Positions 36,216-43,994 of a DNA stretch of 64,000 nucleotides are shown piece by piece. The position numbers and the translations under genes are program-made. Origin of the DNA: Shewanella sediminis HAW-EB3. GTDB taxonomy: Bacteria > Pseudomonadota > Gammaproteobacteria > Enterobacterales > Shewanellaceae. Location of the stretch: NCBI RefSeq assembly GCF_000018025.1, contig NC_009831.1:1674001-1738000 (forward strand), written 5' to 3'. The notes under the pieces were generated by a model. It did no database searches. It worked only from the letters and a program-made list of their open reading frames with translations, and was not told where the DNA came from. How positions within the stretch are numbered: the first letter of the stretch is position 1; every line of letters starts with the position of its first letter.

Positions 36216-39200
36216 AGCGAGCTCCTTCCTTGGCTGGATTGTTTCCAAACATCGAACTGAGTATCACAATGCCATTCGGGTTCGCTCTTATCTTCGATGA
36301 CCTCTCCGGGCGGCAGTGTACTTTCGCTCTCTTCACTGGATAATATCTTTTGAATGAGCTCGGCTCGTTCTGCTGCAATGGACTGCTGCGCCAGCTTATC
36401 CTGTTTACGGTCGAAGTAAGGCTTACCCTGGATCCAAGTCGACTCGACCTTAGCGTAAACCGATAGGGGGTTGTGATCCCACAGTACAATATCGGCCTGC
36501 TTGCCCTTGGTGATCGAACCTAAATCGGTGTCTACTCCTAGTTGTATCGCAGGATTAATCGTAATCATCTTCCATGCATCTTCGGCGGACATATGACAAT
36601 ACATCATAGATTTGGCCGCCTCTTGATTTAAGCGTCGCTGCATTTCATAGTCATCTGAATTAATGCTGGTGAGTACGCCTTTGTTCTGCATCAGGCAGGT
36701 GTTTTGAGGGATCGCATCATAGACCTCAAATTTATAGGCCCACCAGTCGGAGAAGGTCGACGCAGATGCGCCGTGGTCGGCCAACTCCTTTGCAACCTTA
36801 TACCCCTCGAGAATATGGGTGAAGGTTTTGACTTTAAAGTCGTACGCTTCGGCTAAGCGCAGAAACATTAAGATCTCCGATTGCACATAGGAGTGAATGT
36901 GAACATCTCTTTGCAGATCGAGTACTTCTGCTATTGCCGCTAATCGATAGTTAGGCTTAGGTGCAATGTGACGACGTTTTTCACTACTTCTGAGGTATTT
37001 ATAGGCTTTAAGCTCCTGTTGATAGGCGCGGGCCTCATTAAATGCCTCACTGAAGAGAGACTTGACCCCCATACGGCTCTGGGGGAAGCGGCGGGTAAAC
37101 TTGTCGCCCCAGTTACTCTGTTTAACGTTTTCACCTAAGGCGAACTTGATACTGGCCGGCGCCTGAGTGTATTTGAGGTTCGCTGCACTCTCTCCCCATC
37201 GCATCTGAATCACCTGTGCCTGTCCACCGATAGGGTTGGCACTGCCATGTAATAGTTGCGCCGTGGTCACCCCCCCGGCCAATGCACGGTAGATGGCGAT
37301 ATCATCGGGGTTAAGGATATCCCCTATGCGAACCTCAGAGGTAATAGCGTCTGAGCCTTCGTTGGTGCCACCATTGATAGCGATATGTGAGTGTTCATCG
37401 ATAATACCTGCCGTCAGATGCTTACCGCTTGCATCGATAAGCCGGTAACCGGATGGGGTGGACAGGTTTTTACCCAGGCGTTCAATTTTACCCCGGGAGA
37501 TGAGCAGATCGGTATTTTCCAGTATCCCCTGTTCATCGGAGGTCCAGATGGTGGCATTGCTGATATGCAGTTTCTCTGATCCAACTGAGCCCTCAATACC
37601 ATAGGCGACATTAGGTTTAGTGAGCCTGGAGATGAGGGAACTCTCAGGTTTATCCTCTGCAAGTGGCGCAGCGATCAATTTTTCTGTGAGTATTCCAGCT
37701 ATCGGTGTCAGGGTGTTGTGCTTATCCAGCATACGTCCACGCAGTCCCTGACTATCGAACCATAGCGTAAACCGGTTGACCCCTTCGAATCCGGCGTCGC
37801 TCATTTCGGCCGTAAAGTTCAGCCTTTTATCGTGATAGGAGACATTTGATAGCGTTATCTCCTGTTCGCCGCTGGAAAGCGTGCCGGTAATTTTATCACT
37901 GTTGGCTTTGCTATTATCCAACGTGAGGTCCAGGGTTAGATCGCCAATTTGGAGCTGGTAGGTTAAATCTAATAGTCGATCGTTTCGGTCAATGAGTTGC
38001 AGCTCATCACCTTGCAGCCATACGCTGTGTATGGAGCCATCTTTAAATAGGTTGCCCTTGGAGACGACCAGATCGGCCATATAGCCGGGTTTTAATCGGC
38101 CGCTGAAGTCTGCGATGCCGGCTACCTCTGCTGCTTCGGTCGTTAATGCGGCTAATGCTGTATCTTCACTAAGGCCATACTCAATAGCCTGTTTAAGCCT
38201 CGGCCAGAAAGCATCGCTTTTAATACCATGTTGAGTTAAAGCGAAGGGCACCTTGGCGCGCTCAACCGTCATCGGATTAGCCGGAGCGCGATCCCAATGT
38301 CTCATCTTTGCCAGTGAAACCTCCCTTTCTGCATCATCGTCACCGACCTCGGGTGCTGCAGGAAAGTTCAGAGGCAAAATTAAACCGTAAGAAAATGCAC
38401 TGAGTTCATCAATACGCGCATATTCTTTACCGTTTCCTAATAGTGTGGCCTTGATCTCATGATCGATTGAAATTTGAGCGGCTCTTAGTTGGTCGTTTAG
38501 ATTATCGGTATCGAAGACGATCTGCTCATTTTCGATATTTGAAAGTTTATCTAAGGCATTATTAAATTCGACAATGTTATTTCCGGTTTTAGAAAATGAT
38601 TTGCTCTTATTCTCTTTATACCAAGTGGCATCGGCTAAGGTTTGCCTAATAAGCGCAATGCTTCCCATTAATGATGTGGGGTAGTCTTGGGGGGAGCTGC
38701 CTTTATCGAATGCTAAGAAATGAGCCGAATTCGAGCGATATATTATTTCATTCGCCGTTTTATCAGCTAGAGATAATGTAACGCCCTGACCGCGGAATAT
38801 TCCATCCTGATAGCTGCTTTGTACACTTGTGAAACCATTGTTTATCCATTTGTTAGCTTGTTCACTATTAGGGTAAACATAGTTAAACCATTCTTTTTCT
38901 GAATGAATTGCCCCATTTTTGGCGTTGCCGCCTATACGCTTTATTTCATAAATGGGTGGTGTGGCTTCAACTTTAGGATATTCAAACTCGATGCCGTAAT
39001 CGGTAAAGGGGTCAATAAAGCCGGGGTAGATGGTATAACCTTTTAAGTCGATGACATATGCCTGTGAAGGCACCTTATTATTTTTAATTATCTCGATAAT
39101 CTTATTGTTTTCGATTAGAAGTGTCGCATCATCGAGTATCTTACCGGGTTCTATCATGAGTCTGGCATGGGTGAGTGCCGTTGTTTTAGGAGTATTATCA

Positions 39201-39286
39201 GTTAGTTGGTCATTTGCTTCCACTGCGGAGACATAGGGAAGTACTAAAGCCGCGAGTATGATTATTGTTTTTATTTTGCGATTCAT
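36212..39286 (-). CDS. Large secreted double amidohydrolase-like protein
   Basis: The 1,024-residue protein has a signal peptide (about 1-25) and two amidohydrolase modules. The first (about 30-430) starts G-Y-T-I-Y-P-G-F-I-D-P-F-T-D and lacks the H-x-H motif. After a beta-rich middle part (about 440-560), the second (about 590-1000) has I-D-E-H-S-H-I-A, D-V-H-I-H-S, F-T-H-I-L-E and I-N-S-D-D, a complete metal-site set. So the C-terminal module is likely a periplasmic metal-dependent hydrolase (dipeptidase or imidazolonepropionase-like) and the N-terminal one a degenerate paralogue. Substrate unknown. Confidence 0.88.
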   Translation of the reverse strand: MNRKIKTIIILAALVLPYVSAVEANDQLTDNTPKTTALTHARLMIEPGKILDDATLLIENNKIIEIIKNNKVPSQAYVIDLKGYTIYPGFIDPFTDYGIEFEYPKVEATPPIYEIKRIGGNAKNGAIHSEKEWFNYVYPNSEQANKWINNGFTSVQSSYQDGIFRGQGVTLSLADKTANEIIYRSNSAHFLAFDKGSSPQDYPTSLMGSIALIRQTLADATWYKENKSKSFSKTGNNIVEFNNALDKLSNIENEQIVFDTDNLNDQLRAAQISIDHEIKATLLGNGKEYARIDELSAFSYGLILPLNFPAAPEVGDDDAEREVSLAKMRHWDRAPANPMTVERAKVPFALTQHGIKSDAFWPRLKQAIEYGLSEDTALAALTTEAAEVAGIADFSGRLKPGYMADLVVSKGNLFKDGSIHSVWLQGDELQLIDRNDRLLDLTYQLQIGDLTLDLTLDNSKANSDKITGTLSSGEQEITLSNVSYHDKRLNFTAEMSDAGFEGVNRFTLWFDSQGLRGRMLDKHNTLTPIAGILTEKLIAAPLAEDKPESSLISRLTKPNVAYGIEGSVGSEKLHISNATIWTSDEQGILENTDLLISRGKIERLGKNLSTPSGYRLIDASGKHLTAGIIDEHSHIAINGGTNEGSDAITSEVRIGDILNPDDIAIYRALAGGVTTAQLLHGSANPIGGQAQVIQMRWGESAANLKYTQAPASIKFALGENVKQSNWGDKFTRRFPQSRMGVKSLFSEAFNEARAYQQELKAYKYLRSSEKRRHIAPKPNYRLAAIAEVLDLQRDVHIHSYVQSEILMFLRLAEAYDFKVKTFTHILEGYKVAKELADHGASASTFSDWWAYKFEVYDAIPQNTCLMQNKGVLTSINSDDYEMQRRLNQEAAKSMMYCHMSAEDAWKMITINPAIQLGVDTDLGSITKGKQADIVLWDHNPLSVYAKVESTWIQGKPYFDRKQDKLAQQSIAAERAELIQKILSSEESESTLPPGEVIEDKSEPEWHCDTQFDVWKQSSQGRSSL

Positions 39287-39399
39287 AGTAGGGGTTATAT
39301 CGATAAACGAAACATGAGGGAAAGGTTATCTTAATCTTTATGTAAACACCAATTCCTCATAGTGTTTTAACTTAATTAAAAACGCTTCTTAGAGGCATA

Positions 39400-39421
39400 A
39401 AAAAACCGGCCAGGCCGGTTT
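39400..39421 (-). terminator. Terminator of the H-NS family gene
   Basis: AACCGGCC pairs with GGCCGGTT around a single A. On the minus strand it is followed by a run of seven T residues. Confidence 0.85.
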
Positions 39422-39445
39422 AATATAGAATGTACTGATGTAAGG

Positions 39446-39838
39446 TTAGATGAGGAAGTCATCCATGTTACGGCCTTTATCGAGTTCATTTTTAAATACA
39501 GTCGGCATACGGCCTTGGCCAGTCCAGGTGATGGTCTCACCATTAGCATCGATTGTATATTTAGCCGGACGAGGTGCGCGCTTCTTAGGAGCAGGTTTAA
39601 TAGCAGCAGTACCTAGATCGTCAATCGATAACCCAACAGCTTCCATCTGCTTACGGATTTCATCGATTTTAGCATTGCGATCAGCCATTGCAGCATTAAC
39701 AGCTTCAGCTTCTGATTCTCTTTCCGAGATAATTTTATCGAGCTTGACGGCTAATTCTTTTAAATCTTCAACAGACAGTTCTTTGACTGCGGCTTTAAAA
39801 CGACGGCCATGAGTTAGTATTTCAAGAAAATCGCTCAT
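39446..39838 (-). CDS. hns: H-NS family nucleoid-associated protein
   Basis: The product (130 residues from the ATG at 39838) starts M-S-D-F-L-E-I-L-T-H-G-R-R-F-K-A, the dimerisation region of H-NS, then a long coiled coil (about 15-70), a basic proline-rich linker (K-P-A-P-K-K-R-A-P-R-P) and the DNA-binding domain with T-W-T-G-Q-G-R-M-P. H-NS coats AT-rich DNA and silences foreign genes. The longer frame to 39943 adds a non-homologous hydrophobic stretch and is rejected. Confidence 0.92.
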   Translation of the reverse strand: MSDFLEILTHGRRFKAAVKELSVEDLKELAVKLDKIISERESEAEAVNAAMADRNAKIDEIRKQMEAVGLSIDDLGTAAIKPAPKKRAPRPAKYTIDANGETITWTGQGRMPTVFKNELDKGRNMDDFLI

Positions 39839-40041
39839 AATTATTGGGGTCCAATTAATAAAAGTAAGTAACAGATATTTCTGATGGATAATAATAGGAA
39901 TTAATAGAGCAAGTATCAAATAGTATTTGTATTTATTGCTCAATAATTAAATATATCATATAAACGGCTCATATTTTGATTATTTAAATAACCAAAAGTA
40001 ACCAAAAATAACCATTTTGAACAAAGCCCGCTTCAAAAATA

Positions 40042-40057
40042 CAAACGGTCGTTTGAA
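40042..40057. promoter_or_regulatory. Candidate PsrA operator upstream of etfB
   Basis: CAAACGGTCGTTTG has perfect six-base arms (CAAACG / CGTTTG). It lies about 100 bp upstream of etfB and matches the aceB site. PsrA is known to control fatty-acid oxidation genes including etf in several gammaproteobacteria. Confidence 0.65.
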
Positions 40058-40063
40058 TCGCTG

Positions 40064-40079
40064 TTGACGTTAACGTTAA
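40064..40079. promoter_or_regulatory. Candidate LiuR operator upstream of etfB
   Basis: TTGACGTTAACGTTAA is palindromic except for one pair. It sits directly downstream of the PsrA-like site, in the reverse order to aceB. EtfBA takes electrons from LiuA, so LiuR control is plausible. The rest of 39839-40158 is AT-rich intergenic DNA. Confidence 0.55.
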
Positions 40080-40158
40080 CAGCACGTAAAGTGAGTCTAC
40101 TTAAGTGTAGGTTCACCCCTACTCCAACTCCGCTAGAATATGACGTAAAGGAAGCCCT

Positions 40159-40908
40159 ATGAAAGTATTGGTGCCAGTTAAGCGCGTCGTTGATGCTAAT
40201 GTAAAAGTCAGGGTTAATGCTGACAATACAGGTGTCGATACCGCAAATTTGAAGATGGCGATAAACCCTTTCTGTGAAATTGCTGTAGAGGAAGCCGTAC
40301 GCTTAAAGGAGGCCGGAGTGGCTTCTGAAGTTGTTGTGGTTACTGTGGGCCCTAAAGCGGCTCAAGAGCAGTTACGTACCGCTATGGCTTTAGGTGCAGA
40401 CCGAGGCGTTCATATTGAAACGGATGAGGAGTTGGTGCCTCTGTCGATAGCAAAATTACTTAACGCTGTGCAGAGTAGAGAAGAAGCACAACTTATTATC
40501 TTAGGTAAGCAATCTATCGATGGTGATAATAACCAAACTGGTCAGATGTTGGCAGCCTTAGGCAAGATGCCCCAAGCTACGTTTGCTTCAGAAGTTAAGG
40601 TTGAGGGAGGTCAGTTAGCGATCACCCGTGAGATAGACGGTGGATTGCAAAGCATTACTCTGCCGCTTCCAGCCGTCGTTACTGCCGATCTGCGTTTGAA
40701 TGAACCGCGTTATGCCAAGCTTCCTAATATAATGAAAGCCAAACGTAAGCCGTTAGATACCCTCTCTATTGATGACTTAGGGGTAAGCCTGAAGTCTCAT
40801 CAAAAAGTATTGAAAGTGACACCACCTGCCGAGCGTAAAGGTGGTGTGATGCTTGCGTCTGTTGCAGAGCTTGTTGAAAAGCTGAAAAATGAAGCGAAGG
40901 TGATCTAA
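40159..40908 (+). CDS. etfB: Electron transfer flavoprotein beta subunit
   Basis: EtfB with EtfA accepts electrons from acyl-CoA dehydrogenases and passes them to ETF-quinone oxidoreductase. The 249-residue protein has the family start M-K-V-L-V-P-V-K-R-V-V-D-A-N and the AMP-binding segment G-K-Q-S-I-D-G-D-N-N-Q-T-G-Q-M-L-A. Its stop overlaps the etfA start by one base (TAATG), so the two subunits are coupled. Confidence 0.96.
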   Translation: MKVLVPVKRVVDANVKVRVNADNTGVDTANLKMAINPFCEIAVEEAVRLKEAGVASEVVVVTVGPKAAQEQLRTAMALGADRGVHIETDEELVPLSIAKLLNAVQSREEAQLIILGKQSIDGDNNQTGQMLAALGKMPQATFASEVKVEGGQLAITREIDGGLQSITLPLPAVVTADLRLNEPRYAKLPNIMKAKRKPLDTLSIDDLGVSLKSHQKVLKVTPPAERKGGVMLASVAELVEKLKNEAKVI

Positions 40909-41831
40909 TGGCAATTTTAGTAATAGCAGAACATGATAATGCCAGTTTAAAACTGGATACTGCCAAAGTTGTTGCCTGTGCTCAGGCTATCGGCAGTGAT
41001 GTGGATGTGTTGGTTGCCGGACACGAATGTGGCGCCGTTGTTGAAGCGACCACTAAACTGTCTGGTGTTAGAAGTGTGTTGGTTGCCGATGCGGCCGTGT
41101 ACGCTAACGCTTTTGCAGATAATACTTCTGAGCTGATCGTAGGCATCGCTTCAGACTATGAACATATTTTGGCTGCGGCTACGAGTCACGGCAAAGATAT
41201 GCTTCCTCGTGTTTCGGCGCTTCTAGATGTGGCTCAACTGTCAGAGGTCGTTGAGGTGGTTAGCCCTGATACTTTTGTTCGTCCAATCTATGCGGGTAGT
41301 GCAATGGCTACTGTGCAGAGTCTTGATGATAAGAAAGTGATGACGGTGCGCTCTAGTGCATTCGATGCTGTGGCTAACGATGGCGCCGCTGTGACGGTAT
41401 CAATCGAAAAAGTCAGCGATTCACTGTCTCAGTTTGTATCCCAGAGCCTGACAGAGTCCGAACGCCCGGAACTGGGTGCTGCTTCAGTGGTGGTATCGGG
41501 TGGTCGTGGCTTGGGTAGCAGTGATAACTTCGCTATTTTAGAGCAGCTTGCCGATAAACTGGGTGGCGCTTTAGGCGCATCTCGTGCGGCCGTTGACGCA
41601 GGATTTGTTCCCAATGATCTTCAAGTGGGTCAAACGGGTAAAATTGTCGCGCCGGATCTCTACATTGCGGTGGGGATCTCCGGTGCTATTCAGCATCTTG
41701 CCGGGATGAAAGATTCAAAAGTTATCGTCGCAATCAACAAAGATCCAGAAGCGCCAATTTTCCAAATTGCCGATTACGGCTTGGAAGCCGATCTTTTTGA
41801 AGCGGTTCCACAACTGCTCGAGCTCGTATAG
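40908..41831 (+). CDS. etfA: Electron transfer flavoprotein alpha subunit
   Basis: The 307-residue protein holds the FAD-binding domain with [10 protein letters not shown], the [10 protein letters not shown] block, [11 protein letters not shown] and the ETF alpha signature [17 protein letters not shown]. Functionally it pairs with etfB and serves LiuA and fatty acyl-CoA dehydrogenases. Confidence 0.96.
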   Translation: MAILVIAEHDNASLKLDTAKVVACAQAIGSDVDVLVAGHECGAVVEATTKLSGVRSVLVADAAVYANAFADNTSELIVGIASDYEHILAAATSHGKDMLPRVSALLDVAQLSEVVEVVSPDTFVRPIYAGSAMATVQSLDDKKVMTVRSSAFDAVANDGAAVTVSIEKVSDSLSQFVSQSLTESERPELGAASVVVSGGRGLGSSDNFAILEQLADKLGGALGASRAAVDAGFVPNDLQVGQTGKIVAPDLYIAVGISGAIQHLAGMKDSKVIVAINKDPEAPIFQIADYGLEADLFEAVPQLLELV

Positions 41832-41906
41832 GTATGTGAATGCAATGTGATGCGCAGGTTGCCAGGGCATTAATTTACACTAAATAAGCGTGAACTCGAT
41901 CACATT

Positions 41907-41945
41907 GAGCGGCTTTGGGGTAGAATCCTCAAAGCCGCTTATGTT
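41907..41945 (+). terminator. Terminator after etfBA
   Basis: AGCGGCTTTGGGG pairs with CCTCAAAGCCGCT around TAGAAT-type loop sequence. ATGTTTTTATG follows. Confidence 0.8.
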
Positions 41946-41989
41946 TTTATGACCTTCACGTTTTTTGGAGCCATTCCAATTAACGTCCT

Positions 41990-42205
41990 GAGAAGTAGAG
42001 GTGCATTAAATATCAGTAGTGATAGCCAGGGTGATTCCGTTTATCTATCATGAAAGGATTTGATGCCGAAGTAGTAAAACATATCAAGGTTTACTGCTGG
42101 GGCTGACATCGAATAGGTGCGGCACTGCCATAGTATTTCTTATCCGGAAGATAAGAAGATTTTATACCTTTTAACATAGGGTATTGCTATGGAGCGCTAC
42201 TGATA
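41990..42205 (+). ncRNA. Lysine riboswitch (L-box)
   Basis: Conserved L-box blocks occur in order: GTAGAGGTGC (41995-42004), CAGTAGTGAT, ATGAAAGGATT (42050-42060), GATGCCGAAG (42062-42071), CTGCTGGGGCTGACATCGAATA, CACTGCCA and GGAGCGCTACT (42191-42201). The P1 helix pairs AGTAG (41994-41998) with CTACT (42197-42201). It lies 83 bp ahead of the transporter start. No T-run follows, so control is more likely at translation: a hairpin TTCGT / ACGAA at 42260-42276 overlaps the weak ribosome-binding area. Confidence 0.9.
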
Positions 42206-42288
42206 GGACAGGTGTTTTCTGAGATATTTCTAGTATCCCACCAGTTCAGTCGCCCTCCATTCGTACTTAAAACGAAGAAAATACATCA

Positions 42289-43854
42289 ATGACAACTTTA
42301 AGTTATGCCGATTCGGCACTTTCATTGCTACCTCCTGTGGTTGCGATTTTGCTGGCGATAGTTACTCGTCGGGTTTTACTCTCTTTAGGGATAGGAATTT
42401 TACTGGGTGTGGTATTGATCACCGACTTTTCGGCGGTGAGTTCCGGTCAGTATCTGGGTGAGCAGGTTGTAGGGCTCTTCTGGGACGATGGCAGCATCAA
42501 TAGCTGGAACATCTATCTGTTAGGCTTCCTTATTTTACTGGGCATGATCACGGCGCTTATCACGGTCAGTGGCGCAGCTAAAGCCTTCGCCGATTGGGCT
42601 CGCACTAAGATCAGAAATAAACGCGATGCAAAATTACTGACCATGTTCTTAGGTTGCGTCATATTTATCGACGACTACTTTAATAGCCTGGTCGTGGGTA
42701 GTGTTGCCAGACCCTTAACGGACAGGTATTACATCTCACGCAGTAAGTTAGCTTATCTGCTTGATTCTACTGCCGCACCGATTTGTGTTATCTCACCGGT
42801 TTCCAGCTGGGGTGCCTATATCATAGCGCTGATCGGCGGTATCTTAACGGCGCATGGTTTTACCGATTCCGGACATCTGAGTGTGTTTATCCAGATGATC
42901 CCGATGAACTTCTATGCCATCTTCGCTCTTTTATTGCTGCTTTGTGTCGCCTTCATGGGGCTCGATATCGGTCCTATGCGCCAACATGAGCTCAATGCGC
43001 AAAAAGGTAACCTTTATGATGAAGCGAAAGGGTTACCACCAGGGGCCAACTCGGATCTACCCGAGGCCGATAATGGAAAAATCTTAGGTCTGTTCCTGCC
43101 TATTACCGTGCTGGTGTTTGCGACTTTTTACTTTATGGTCAGCAGCGGTGGCGATGCATTAGCAGCCAAGGGGCTGGAGTTTACTCTTCTGGGCGCATTT
43201 GAAAATACAGATGTTGCATCTTCACTATTTTTCGGTGCTGCAATCGGTTTCGCATCTACACTTGCATTAGTGCTTTTCCAGGGGCTGAATAAGTCATATA
43301 TCCTTCAGGGTATGGTTGCCGGCGCACGCTCTATGTTGCCCGCTATCTACATTCTTCTTTTTGCCTGGACGATTGCCGGGGTGATTGGCCAGCTCGAAAC
43401 GGGTAAGTATATGGCAAGCTTAGCGACGGGTAATATTCCCTTTGCACTGCTGCCTGCCGTGTTATTTGTGCTTGCCGGACTGACTGCGTTTTCGACCGGA
43501 ACGAGTTGGGGAACGTTTGGTATCATGTTGCCGATTGCCGCTGATATGGCGATGGGGACACATACCAATATGATGTTACCTATGTTGGCATCGGTACTCG
43601 CCGGGGCGGTATTCGGAGATCACTGTTCACCTATCTCAGATACCACCATTCTCTCATCGACAGGGGCGAATTGTCACCATATCGACCATGTGATCACTCA
43701 GTTGCCTTATGCCTTGATTGTTGCGGTGATAAGTTTAGCCGGTTACACAGTACTGGGTTTCACCGAGTCTTTAGCCGCAGGTTTCGCTACCTGTAGTATC
43801 TTGTTTGTCATCTCGGTTATAGTGCTTAAGATTAAAGTGAACAGGAGAGCCTGA
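42289..43854 (+). CDS. lysW: NhaC-family transporter, probable lysine transporter LysW
   Basis: The 521-residue membrane protein belongs to the NhaC Na+/H+ antiporter superfamily, with about 11-12 hydrophobic helices and the conserved D-D-Y-F-N-S-L and G-D-H-C-S-P-I-S-D-T-T segments. By sequence alone one would call it an antiporter. The lysine riboswitch in its leader points to LysW, the predicted lysine transporter of this superfamily. Expression should rise when lysine is scarce. The ribosome binding site is weak, which fits riboswitch control of translation. Confidence 0.88.
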   Translation: MTTLSYADSALSLLPPVVAILLAIVTRRVLLSLGIGILLGVVLITDFSAVSSGQYLGEQVVGLFWDDGSINSWNIYLLGFLILLGMITALITVSGAAKAFADWARTKIRNKRDAKLLTMFLGCVIFIDDYFNSLVVGSVARPLTDRYYISRSKLAYLLDSTAAPICVISPVSSWGAYIIALIGGILTAHGFTDSGHLSVFIQMIPMNFYAIFALLLLLCVAFMGLDIGPMRQHELNAQKGNLYDEAKGLPPGANSDLPEADNGKILGLFLPITVLVFATFYFMVSSGGDALAAKGLEFTLLGAFENTDVASSLFFGAAIGFASTLALVLFQGLNKSYILQGMVAGARSMLPAIYILLFAWTIAGVIGQLETGKYMASLATGNIPFALLPAVLFVLAGLTAFSTGTSWGTFGIMLPIAADMAMGTHTNMMLPMLASVLAGAVFGDHCSPISDTTILSSTGANCHHIDHVITQLPYALIVAVISLAGYTVLGFTESLAAGFATCSILFVISVIVLKIKVNRRA

Positions 43855-43864
43855 TAAGTTAAGG

Positions 43865-43901
43865 CTATCGGTTTTAACACTATCGGTTTTAACACTATCG
43901 G
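43865..43901 (+). repeat. Short tandem repeat, 15-bp unit, 2.5 copies
   Basis: The unit CTATCGGTTTTAACA is repeated exactly twice (43865-43894) and then partly (CTATCGG). It lies between the lysW stop and the following terminator. Confidence 0.85.
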
Positions 43902-43920
43902 TGATAAAAGCTGTATATAA

Positions 43921-43949
43921 AGAAAGCCACTCATAATGAGTGGCTTTCT
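43921..43949. terminator. Bidirectional terminator between lysW and the M3 peptidase gene
   Basis: The inverted repeat AGAAAGCCACTCAT / ATGAGTGGCTTTCT is perfect over 14 bp with a one-base centre, and T-rich DNA follows. Confidence 0.85.
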
Positions 43950-43994
43950 TATATTTGATAGTAAACGGTTTATTCTTTAGCTGAACACTTGTGG

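Noticed and set aside
42289..43854. Simple Na+/H+ antiporter call for the NhaC-family gene
   Set aside because: The lysine riboswitch in the leader favours a lysine transporter.
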